Positions 1 through 5,206 of a stretch of DNA of 5,206 bases are shown one piece after another. Location of the stretch: assembly GCA_026982275.1 (NCBI GenBank), contig JALSHK010000074.1, positions 1 through 5,206 on the forward strand, read 5' to 3'. The first letter of the stretch is position 1. Every line of letters starts with the position of its first letter. The notes beneath the pieces are model-generated. The model was not told the origin of the DNA, ran no database searches, and worked only from the letters and a program-made list of their open reading frames with translations. This DNA is from Paracoccaceae bacterium. GTDB lineage: Bacteria > Pseudomonadota > Alphaproteobacteria > Rhodobacterales > Rhodobacteraceae. Position numbers and translations under genes: made by a program.

Positions 1-856
1 TCTCGGTGGTCATGTTAACGGTGCCACCACCGACAGCATTGGTAACGGTAATCGTATCTGCAGCGGTCATATCAGCGGTGATAAAAGCATTATCCATACT
101 GTTGATCGCGGTGCGAATGCCGTTGGCAACCACTTCTTCAGGTGCGGTTGCCGCCACATCCTCCGCCGTAACCACATAAGATACGGTTTCGCTTCCAATG
201 GTCATGTTGAAAGTATCGCCGGCAGCCAAACCGGCATTGGCAATAACGATATCACCGGTGCCGGCGGCATTGATAAAGGTCGCCGCTGTTGAACCCGTGC
301 CGCCAACCCCGTCAGAACCGGCCAAAGCCGCTTTGACAGCACCCGCAGCGGTGGAAAGGTTTTGACCCGAAACCGCAATGTTGGAAGCTGTCACATTCCC
401 GTTGGCATCGCGATCAAGCGAGGCCAGCACATTTACCGAAGCATTGGAGCCATCCACAAGATTCAGCCCGTTAAACTGCGCGGCATTCACCACAGATCCA
501 ACCTGGTTGCGAAGTTCGGAAATATCCGTTTGCAGCTTGGCCTGATCCGCCGACGGATCTTGCGCCGCCACGATCTTGGCTTTGATCTGGCCCAGAAGGC
601 CGGTGATCGACTCAGACGCGGTCCGCGCAACCGCAACCGAGGCCGAGCCGGTGGCGAGCGCATCGGAGATACCTCTGAAACCGTCAACGTCCGACTGCAT
701 GGTCTGCGAGATCGCCCAAATAGAAGCGTTATCCCGCGCATTATCCACTTTTCGTCCTGTCGATATCTGGCTCTGGTTTTGGGCCAGATTTTTGTTGATG
801 CTTTGCAGGGTTTGCAGCGCTACCATGGCGCTCTGATTTGTAAGAATACTAGACAT
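1..856 (-). CDS. fliC: Flagellin, 5' part (partial, cut by window start)
   Basis: This is the flagellar filament subunit, exported through the flagellar type III apparatus and polymerised outside the cell. Translation from the ATG at 856 gives 285 codons without a stop before the window edge, starting MSSILTNQSAMVALQTLQSI. Residues 1 to about 140 are the conserved D0/D1 helical region, with the hallmark stretch STGRKVDNARDNASIWAIS at about residues 32-50 and a later NAAQFNGLNLVDG segment. From about residue 150 the protein becomes Ala/Thr/Gly/Val-rich, the surface-exposed variable part. Residues 216-285 look like a flagellin hook-IN type insertion (FNMTIGSETVSYVV, then ANGIRTAIN). The C-terminal D1/D0 helices are outside the window, so the full protein should exceed about 370 residues. 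The start is supported by AAGGA seven bases upstream of the ATG. The gene lies downstream of the flgJ and flgN-like genes on the same strand. The family call is firm; which paralogue it is cannot be told. Confidence 0.95.
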   Translation of the reverse strand, partial: MSSILTNQSAMVALQTLQSINKNLAQNQSQISTGRKVDNARDNASIWAISQTMQSDVDGFRGISDALATGSASVAVARTASESITGLLGQIKAKIVAAQDPSADQAKLQTDISELRNQVGSVVNAAQFNGLNLVDGSNASVNVLASLDRDANGNVTASNIAVSGQNLSTAAGAVKAALAGSDGVGGTGSTAATFINAAGTGDIVIANAGLAAGDTFNMTIGSETVSYVVTAEDVAATAPEEVVANGIRTAINSMDNAFITADMTAADTITVTNAVGGGTVNMTTE

Positions 857-898
857 CTGTATTTCCTTCGGCGATGCAGCACATTCGGCGCCGCGGTT

Positions 899-920
899 AA
901 AATAAGGCGTGATTCACGCC
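899..920 (-). terminator. Terminator- or attenuator-like hairpin in flagellin leader
   Basis: Reading the minus strand, GGCGTG-AAT-CACGCC (920-906) forms a perfect 6-bp GC-rich stem with a three-base loop. It is followed directly by TTATTTT (905-899). The T-rich tail is present only in the minus-strand direction, as expected for an intrinsic terminator of the flgJ-flgN transcript or an attenuator before flagellin. The stem is short and the tail interrupted, so it may instead be a partial terminator, an mRNA stability element or a protein-binding dyad. Confidence 0.35.
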
Positions 921-1030
921 CGCTATTTCGCCGTTCTGACGAGAGGTGAAGCCTCGCTCCACTCGTAATCCTTTTCTGATTACCCCCTCATATTCGCCGC
1001 CAATCGATAATGAGTTCTTAATTGCAACAG

Positions 1031-1059
1031 ATTGTATTCAAACAATTTTTTATAAATAA
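1031..1059 (-). promoter_or_regulatory. Possible sigma-70-like promoter for flagellin
   Basis: On the minus strand there is a -10-like TACAAT (1036-1031, five of six to consensus), 17 bases after a poor -35-like TTATTT (1059-1054). It lies in an AT-rich stretch just after the upstream gene ends. Such matches arise often by chance in AT-rich DNA, and flagellin genes commonly use sigma-28-type promoters, so this is only a weak candidate. Confidence 0.2.
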
Positions 1060-1071
1060 TCCTTCAAACAT

Positions 1072-1443
1072 CTATATCCGGTGCCCCTTGCCCGGCAAGG
1101 TTTGCGACACTTTCATCCGGGTGCCATCTTTGGAATATGTATCCATCTGGATTAGTTTTTCTTCCATATTTTCAATGGCTTTTCTCGCATCTTTCATGCC
1201 CTGCATTGATGCCTCCATCAATCCGGCATTGCCTAGCGCCAGATGCTTTATCTCGGCCAGGCGGCCTGAAAGGATCCGCTGCGAGACCGCCCCGCCCTGC
1301 ACCAGGGATTCGAATAATTGGTCCCTTCTCTCTGAAATTTTCGCCAGATTTTCCAACGGCCCTTCAAGCAAAACCTCGCGCTCGGAATCCAGCGCGGCTA
1401 TAAGCTGGCGCAGCTTGGCCCGCGCAATCACAGTATCAATCAC
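1072..1443 (-). CDS. FlgN-like flagellar export chaperone (tentative)
   Basis: This small protein is predicted almost wholly alpha-helical, the shape expected of FlgN-type export chaperones. In other bacteria these bind the hook-filament junction proteins FlgK and FlgL in the cytoplasm and guide them to the export gate. Heptad-like helices run from near the N-terminus to about residue 100, followed by a short tail with a YSKDGTRMK motif, resembling the C-terminal DG segment seen in FlgN-like proteins. There is no signal peptide or membrane segment. The longest reading starts at a TTG (1449-1447), but AGGGAG lies only one base before it. A GTG at 1443-1441 has GGGAG seven bases upstream, so I chose it, giving 123 residues. 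Its GTGATTGA start overlaps the flgJ stop by eight bases, suggesting translational coupling. The flgJ and flagellin neighbours support a flagellar role. Sequence similarity to FlgN is weak by eye, so this remains tentative. Confidence 0.6.
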   Translation of the reverse strand: MIDTVIARAKLRQLIAALDSEREVLLEGPLENLAKISERRDQLFESLVQGGAVSQRILSGRLAEIKHLALGNAGLMEASMQGMKDARKAIENMEEKLIQMDTYSKDGTRMKVSQTLPGKGHRI

Positions 1444-1729
1444 GGCCAAACTCCCTTGCCCAAAGGCTGTTGAATATCTGCTCGCTTAGTCCTATTCCGC
1501 CTTGTTCGGCCATCAAGCGTGCCTGCTCATCCACCATCATTGAGGAAAACGCATCCTCCCCCGCGCCGCCGCCAAATTCGCTACGACCTTTGCCCAGCCC
1601 ACTGGATTTCAGCATCTCGGACAAAAATGAGGCCTCGAAGGCTTTCGCCACCTCCCGCAGCTCTTGCGCCCGCCCGGATCGCGCCGGAGAATCAGCCGGA
1701 TTTACAAGCGGAGTTAAAGATATTTCCAT
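1436..1729 (-). CDS. flgJ: Flagellar rod-binding protein, FlgJ N-terminal domain only
   Basis: This is a 97-residue protein matching the rod-binding domain of FlgJ, which acts as scaffold or cap for rod assembly in the periplasm. Conserved features are a first helix, ELREVAKAFEASFLSEMLKS (about residues 23-42), a glycine turn FGGGAGEDAF (52-61), and a second helix region ending GGIGLSEQIFNSL (77-89). The peptidoglycan hydrolase domain of the two-domain enterobacterial FlgJ is absent. This is normal in alphaproteobacteria, where a separate muramidase or lytic transglycosylase is used; relatives are sometimes annotated CheL. The ATG at 1729 has AGGTG seven bases upstream. The gene is the first visible one on its strand here, divergent from fliK, and overlaps the next gene by eight bases. 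Confidence 0.9.
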   Translation of the reverse strand: MEISLTPLVNPADSPARSGRAQELREVAKAFEASFLSEMLKSSGLGKGRSEFGGGAGEDAFSSMMVDEQARLMAEQGGIGLSEQIFNSLWAREFGRD

Positions 1730-1826
1730 AAAATTTCACCTATTTTTGCTGCATTTCCCCAATCTTGCCAGATCACGGTAAATAAATGGTAACCCTTGGC
1801 CGCCATATTCAAAGCGACCGTAGAAT
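1730..1826. promoter_or_regulatory. Divergent control region between flgJ and fliK
   Basis: This 97-base gap should carry the promoters of both divergent flagellar operons, unless the flgJ operon starts elsewhere. I see no convincing -35/-10 pair, and no sigma-54 site with correct GG-N10-GC spacing; TGGTAACCCTTGGC near 1787-1800 has a spacing one base short. Two patterned elements are present: a GGTAA direct repeat at 1777-1781 and 1788-1792, and an 8-bp inverted repeat running into the fliK start. Confidence 0.55.
1777..1792 (-). promoter_or_regulatory. TTACC direct repeat, possible CtrA-like site
   Basis: On the minus strand the sequence is TTACCATTTATTTACC, two TTACC copies 11 bases apart, about one helical turn. 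The arrangement resembles the CtrA box TTAA-N7-TTAA, which controls flagellar genes in many alphaproteobacteria, but each half differs by one base (TTAC instead of TTAA). The position between two flagellar operons makes a regulator site plausible; the identity is a guess. Confidence 0.2.
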
Positions 1827-1830
1827 ATGG
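1803..1830 (+). repeat. Inverted repeat covering the fliK start codon
   Basis: CCATATTC (1803-1810) and GAATATGG (1823-1830) are perfect 8-bp complements separated by 12 bases. The right arm contains the ATG at 1827-1829 that opens the fliK frame. In RNA this would be a hairpin hiding the start codon; in DNA it could be an operator with half-site centres 20 bp apart. The repeat is directly visible; any function is inferred. Confidence 0.6.
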
Positions 1831-3077
1831 GTATCCGCATGGAAATCGAGCAAAACGCCACTATATTGAGAATCAAGACCACGCCTGTGGCTTCCGCCAC
1901 GCTGTTGGCATCAGAGCCGATAGCCGCCGGGGATTCGCTATTACCGGAAACAGGATTTTTGACCCTTCTGGAAGGCGAAAAGGAAATACCCGCCGAGCCA
2001 GAATTAGGCCCGGACACAATCTCTATTGCACCAGCCCCCCGGATTACAGACCAGGCTGCGCAAGAGCCGGAAGCCGGCACGATGAAAGCGCCGGATTCCA
2101 CCGCTGGATCCCCGTTGACTCCGGTTCTGCCAGCTGTGGTAAAGCCCGATGATGACACAGCTTCGGAAAGGCCAAAACCCGAGCTGCCGATCGCAGCATT
2201 TATAGGCTTTCCCGCCACTTCCGCCCCGTTTTCGGCCAGCCTGGCAGCGCCCTACTCGGGGATGGGTCTTTCTTCAGAGAAAAACCCAGAACCGGTGGCA
2301 AAGCATTTACAGGCTTCGATTGAATTGCCAGCCAAAGCCTCGATCAAGGCCGAAATCGTGCAGGCTACGGCTCCGGATACGGTCAAGGCGAATAACATAA
2401 CCGCAACCGCACCTGCAGTCACAAGCCTTGCGGCATTTTTTGAACCGGAAAAGCACAAAGCGAACGATGCCGCGCTACCATCCCGGTCAAAAGAGCTGCC
2501 GCAACCGCCAGCAACTCGCCCCCCCGCCACGACCTTTCAATATACAACGCCTCCCCTGATACCTGTGGCACAAAATACCGGATTCAGCCTGTTCGATGCG
2601 GGTGCGGAGCCTGAATTCACCATCACCTTGCGAACCGAACGCGCCGCGCTGGAAAGCAGTGCAGCCCTGGCTTCAGGCTCCCGCACTGCACCGCCGGTGC
2701 AGGCCCAGATTGCCGCGCAATTCCCGACCCAGATCGCAAAAAACAGCCAACAGGTGATCGAGCTGCGGCTGGACCCGCCAGAGCTGGGGCGGGTTGCCAT
2801 TCATATCACCACTCAGGATCAAACCGTTACCGCACAAATTCTGGCGGATCGCCCTGATACGCTAGACCTGATGCGGCGGCACTCCGACTTTCTCACCTCC
2901 ATGCTGGAAAAAGCCGGTTTTTCACAATCAAGCCTTTCCTTCCAGCAAGGCAGCGGTCAGTCGCAAAAGAACCTGGCCCAATTCCAGCCTGGTCGTGCAG
3001 AAAGCCAGCCTGCCGAGCCTACCGCCCATGCCGAGCCAATTCGACATACCGATGGCCGGCTAGATATTCGTCTCTAG
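1827..3077 (+). CDS. fliK: Flagellar hook-length control protein FliK
   Basis: FliK is exported during hook growth, senses hook length, and through its C-terminal domain makes FlhB switch export from hook to filament proteins. The 416-residue length is close to the usual size. Residues 1 to about 290 are Ala/Pro/Thr-rich and look disordered, as expected for the ruler part. The flagellar hook-length control C-terminal domain spans about residues 300-375, with QVIELRLDPPELGRVAIHI (309-327), then a basic DLMRRHSDFL stretch and an LEKAGF turn; a Gln-rich polar tail follows. The frame cannot extend upstream because a TAG precedes the ATG at 1827. That ATG lacks a clear ribosome-binding site, and an in-frame ATG at 1839 with GGG seven bases upstream is an alternative that would give 412 residues. 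The gene is followed after 14 bases by flgD, the classical partner, so co-transcription is likely. The call rests on the C-terminal domain plus context. Confidence 0.92.
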   Translation: MGIRMEIEQNATILRIKTTPVASATLLASEPIAAGDSLLPETGFLTLLEGEKEIPAEPELGPDTISIAPAPRITDQAAQEPEAGTMKAPDSTAGSPLTPVLPAVVKPDDDTASERPKPELPIAAFIGFPATSAPFSASLAAPYSGMGLSSEKNPEPVAKHLQASIELPAKASIKAEIVQATAPDTVKANNITATAPAVTSLAAFFEPEKHKANDAALPSRSKELPQPPATRPPATTFQYTTPPLIPVAQNTGFSLFDAGAEPEFTITLRTERAALESSAALASGSRTAPPVQAQIAAQFPTQIAKNSQQVIELRLDPPELGRVAIHITTQDQTVTAQILADRPDTLDLMRRHSDFLTSMLEKAGFSQSSLSFQQGSGQSQKNLAQFQPGRAESQPAEPTAHAEPIRHTDGRLDIRL

Positions 3078-3091
3078 AAAAAGGACCGATT

Positions 3092-3766
3092 ATGGATACC
3101 GTTTCCACCCTTTCACAAGCCTCGGCCGGATTTGCCCGCGCCACGGAATCAACAGCCGCATCTTCAGGTGCCGATAGCGATTTTGATACATTTCTCACCT
3201 TGCTTACCGCACAATTGCGCAACCAAGACCCGCTAAAACCGGTCGAATCCACCGCCTTTGTCGCCCAGCTCGCCAGCTTTTCTGCTGTGGAGCAGCAGGT
3301 GCAATCCAACACCAAACTCGAGAACATACTGGAAGCCCTGGCCAGCGGCGCAACCGGCGGGCTTTCCCAATGGATCGGGCAGGAAGTTCGCAATCCGGGC
3401 AGCGCATCTTATGAAAACGTACCACTCGACGTGCTTTATCTCAGCCATACCGATGCCGATCAGGTCGAGCTGGTAGTCTTTGATGAAAATAACAATATCG
3501 TCGCTCGCCAGGATCTCGACAAAGACCAGTCCAGCGTGGAGTGGTCGGGTATTCTGGCCGATGGCAGCCGCGCCGATGCCGGTGATCTCTTTCGGTTTGA
3601 AACCAATAGCCTGCGAGAGGGAGAAGTGATTGCATCCTCGCCCGGCCTGGTGTTTTCCACTGTCGAGGAAGTCCGGAAATTCAACGGGCAGCCGGTGCTG
3701 TATTTTGCTGATGGCACTCAGATGTTCGCCGCTGATGTAGAAGCTATTCGCGCCCCGCAATCATAG
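3092..3766 (+). CDS. flgD: Flagellar hook assembly scaffolding protein FlgD
   Basis: FlgD forms the temporary cap at the tip of the growing hook and guides FlgE subunits into place; it is replaced when the hook is finished. The 224-residue protein carries the diagnostic N-terminal FlgD signature FLTLLTAQLRNQDPLKPVES (34-53), followed by AFVAQLASFSAVEQQ (55-69). A short linker, SQWIGQEVRNPG (92-103), leads into a beta-rich C-terminal half corresponding to the FlgD Ig-like and Tudor-like domains; this half includes DQVELVVFDENNNIV and a WSGILADG turn. There is no cleavable signal, as expected for a substrate of the flagellar export system. The ATG at 3092 has AAAAAGGA ending six bases upstream. 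It is the second gene of the fliK-flgD unit and converges on the large minus-strand gene to its right. Confidence 0.96.
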   Translation: MDTVSTLSQASAGFARATESTAASSGADSDFDTFLTLLTAQLRNQDPLKPVESTAFVAQLASFSAVEQQVQSNTKLENILEALASGATGGLSQWIGQEVRNPGSASYENVPLDVLYLSHTDADQVELVVFDENNNIVARQDLDKDQSSVEWSGILADGSRADAGDLFRFETNSLREGEVIASSPGLVFSTVEEVRKFNGQPVLYFADGTQMFAADVEAIRAPQS

Positions 3767-3862
3767 CCCCCCTTCTCGGAAAACCCTGACAAGCGGCGAT
3801 TTCTGTTCCGGGCCTTAAGGCGGTTATCACAGCTTTTTGCTGCCTGCTTCGAGCCCTGGTCG
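3767..3862. other. Convergent gap with no clear terminator
   Basis: These 96 bases separate the flgD stop from the stop of the opposing gene. They contain a perfect 10-base palindrome GCCTTAAGGC (3812-3821) and a small CAGC-TTTTT-GCTG hairpin (3830-3842). Neither is a GC-rich stem followed by a T-run, so I cannot name an intrinsic terminator for either gene. The two transcripts may end by Rho or overlap. Confidence 0.5.
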
Positions 3863-5206
3863 CTATTGGCCGGACTGTGAAATCACGTCTTGCAGGAATC
3901 TCCGGCTTGACCGGTTGATCATCAACAGCTCGCGCACACCTTTCAGGCTTGGAGCCTCCTCCAGCGGCAGGACCGCCAAAAATCCGCCTTCGGGCGTAGG
4001 CACGGATTGCACGGGCTGGCCGCTTCCGCCCCCGTTCGCAAAGCTCGCCAAAGTGCCAACCATCCCCTCCGCCTGAATTTTCTCCCAGTCACCGGCCCGC
4101 AGGGCGATATCTTCCAAAGAGATTTCACTGGAAAAATCCTCGCTCAGCAGCCTCGCCACGGCTGCAAAATCTTCCATTTGCAAATAGGCTTTCAGTCGTA
4201 TTTTGTAAGCTTCCAGCCCCTGATCACCATCCAGCATCGCAAGCGCGGATTCTGGCTCAAAAAGCTGCACCTTGGCCGCGGCTGCCATGTGTAAGGCCGC
4301 AGGATCCGGCCGCTGCAAGTTTGGTGCAAGTATATCAAGCGCGGTTTCCGGCAGGCCGACCGCCGCCAGTTCTTTTGCAATCGCCAAGCGCGCCGCATCC
4401 CCCGCTAGCCCCTGGTCCAGCAAAGCAGAATATTCCAGCGCCATTTGCGCATAGGGATAATCGCCCATCGCTTCGGCTCTTGCAGAAATGAATATCTCTG
4501 CCGCAATTTTCTGAAGATCCGGTGTCAGCCAGCCCCGCTCCGCCTGCGTCTCGACGATCTGCGCCAGAGCATCCGCCTCTCCCGCGATCTCAGCCCGAAC
4601 CCGAATCTCCCAAAGCCGAAGCGGATCGGCCTTGGGGCTGTTTCGGTAGAAAAACGCCGCCGATTCCAGATCGACAAGCAGCGAAGGTGGCACCGGCTCC
4701 CCCGCCTGCAGCCGCAATCTCGCAAGCGCCATCATCGCATCCGGTGCCTGCTCGTCATTTGTTTTCATTAACTCTCGATAGATATTTCCGGCCCCCTGGA
4801 AATCCATTTGCGCTTCTCGCACTTTTGCCTCGGACATGCGCTGCGCCACCGTCACCTCACCTTCGGCCCGCCGGACAATTTCCAGCACAACATGGCCCGC
4901 ATTCACCTGACCGCGCGCCATAAAGGCATCGGCCAAAGGCGGGCCGATGAGGGTTCGCACCTCGATCGGGTAGCTGGAGAACACCTCGGTAATCGCCAAA
5001 GGCTCCATCACCTGATAATTCCCGCGCCCGGTTACCAGATACCACATTTCATGAGCGCCGCCACAACCCGCCCCCTGCAAAACCGGACCGAGAACTCCAC
5101 TGAAATTCTTCTCCAGAGCTTCCGCAATATCCATCAGGATTGCGGAATTGGCCAGATTACCTTCCGATTGCAAAAGGATCATACGCGCTTCCGCCCCCAG
5201 CCCATA
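3863..5206 (-). CDS. Alpha-helical (TPR-like) repeat protein of unknown function, partial
   Basis: I do not recognise this protein. The frame is open to the right edge: eight further sense codons (YGLGAEAR) precede the ATG at 5182, so the true N-terminus, with any signal peptide, probably lies outside; 447 residues are visible. It is dominated by paired amphipathic helices rich in Ala, Leu and Glu. TPR/Sel1-like segments include VREAQMDFQGAGNIYREL (about 121-138 from that ATG), ALEYSALLDQGLAGDAARLA (248-267) and LPETALDILAPNLQRPDPAA (277-296). A Gly/Pro-rich linker (about 383-400) precedes a short C-terminal module, GFLAVLPLEEAPSLKG, ending in a basic helix. A single CGG motif sits near residues 40-42. 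It faces flgD, so it is within a flagellar locus but not in the same operon. A periplasmic or cytoplasmic scaffold for the motor (compare rhizobial MotC, also encoded beside fliK) is possible but is context-based speculation. Confidence 0.75.
   Translation of the reverse strand, partial: YGLGAEARMILLQSEGNLANSAILMDIAEALEKNFSGVLGPVLQGAGCGGAHEMWYLVTGRGNYQVMEPLAITEVFSSYPIEVRTLIGPPLADAFMARGQVNAGHVVLEIVRRAEGEVTVAQRMSEAKVREAQMDFQGAGNIYRELMKTNDEQAPDAMMALARLRLQAGEPVPPSLLVDLESAAFFYRNSPKADPLRLWEIRVRAEIAGEADALAQIVETQAERGWLTPDLQKIAAEIFISARAEAMGDYPYAQMALEYSALLDQGLAGDAARLAIAKELAAVGLPETALDILAPNLQRPDPAALHMAAAAKVQLFEPESALAMLDGDQGLEAYKIRLKAYLQMEDFAAVARLLSEDFSSEISLEDIALRAGDWEKIQAEGMVGTLASFANGGGSGQPVQSVPTPEGGFLAVLPLEEAPSLKGVRELLMINRSSRRFLQDVISQSGQ

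Larger units (their letters stand above)
857..1071 (-). promoter_or_regulatory. Flagellin upstream region and structured leader
   Basis: This 215-base gap between the flgN-like stop and the flagellin start has no convincing coding potential. Its distal part (about 1021-1071) is very AT-rich. Its proximal part has several inverted repeats in a row: GTAATC/GATTAC (965-970 and 978-983, 7-base loop), GAGG/CCTC (943-946 and 952-955, 5-base loop), GGCGTGATTCACGCC (906-920), and CGGCG/CGCCG (869-873 and 889-893), whose base abuts the ribosome-binding site at 864-868. If transcription starts in the AT-rich part, the flagellin mRNA would have a long folded leader. I could not find a good sigma-28 or sigma-54 promoter match. 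Confidence 0.6.

Noticed and set aside
362..949. Plus-strand 195-codon open frame opposite flagellin
   Set aside because: It is antisense to an unmistakable flagellin reading frame, has an Arg/His/Ile-rich composition typical of a shadow frame, and crosses the flagellin start and leader.
1001..1011. Plus-strand ATCGATAA resembling a sigma-28 -10 element
   Set aside because: It points away from flagellin into the 3' end of an opposing gene and has no TAAA at the right distance.
991..1021. Possible sigma-28 promoter TTAAG...GGCGAATA before flagellin
   Set aside because: The best alignment matches only about half of the -35 and five of eight -10 bases, with wrong spacing, so it is not better than chance.
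1031..1052. Plus-strand ATTGT/ACAAT hairpin followed by a T-run
   Set aside because: The stem is five A/T-rich pairs and no plus-strand gene lies upstream to be terminated; it reflects the AT-rich gap.
1022..1489. Plus-strand 155-codon open frame opposite the flgN-like gene
   Set aside because: It has Ser/Arg/Pro-rich shadow composition, no ribosome-binding site, and covers two overlapping genes with clear family features on the other strand.
1787..1800. Possible sigma-54 promoter TGGTAACCCTTGGC before fliK
   Set aside because: The spacing between the GG and GC elements is nine bases instead of ten, which normally abolishes sigma-54 recognition.
3233..3760. Minus-strand 175-codon open frame inside flgD
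   Set aside because: flgD on the plus strand carries the family signature and a good ribosome-binding site; the opposite frame is a shadow with no recognisable motif.

Overview
The window is a piece of an alphaproteobacterial flagellar gene cluster, most likely from the order Rhodobacterales (roseobacter-type). Three things point there: a flagellin with the alphaproteobacterial N-terminus, a rod-binding protein that is only the small FlgJ N-terminal domain with no muramidase domain, and the grouping of that gene with a FlgN-like chaperone, flagellin, fliK and flgD. The taxonomic call is an inference from gene content and protein style. There is no rRNA or tRNA in the window to confirm it.

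Layout from left to right. Positions 1-856 hold the 5' part of a flagellin gene on the minus strand, which runs off the left edge. Positions 857-1071 are a 215-base flagellin leader/promoter region containing several inverted repeats. Positions 1072-1729 hold two overlapping minus-strand genes, a FlgJ-type rod-binding protein followed by a small helical FlgN-like protein, both pointing toward the flagellin gene. Positions 1730-1826 are a short divergent control region. Positions 1827-3766 hold fliK and flgD on the plus strand, 14 bases apart and almost certainly one operon. Positions 3767-3862 are a short convergent gap. Positions 3863-5206 hold the 3' part of a large alpha-helical repeat protein on the minus strand, open to the right edge; I do not recognise its function.

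The recognised genes cover successive stages of flagellum building. FlgJ helps assemble the rod, FlgD caps the growing hook, FliK measures hook length and switches export specificity, a FlgN-type chaperone would deliver the late hook-filament junction proteins, and flagellin makes the filament. The repeat protein faces this set and may belong to the motility system by context only.

I see no mobile element, CRISPR array, RNA gene, defence system or clearly new system. The most interesting items are non-coding: an 8-bp perfect inverted repeat whose right arm contains the annotated fliK start codon, and a structured flagellin leader with a terminator-like hairpin about 50 bases before the start codon. 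The uncharacterised repeat protein is the main protein unknown.
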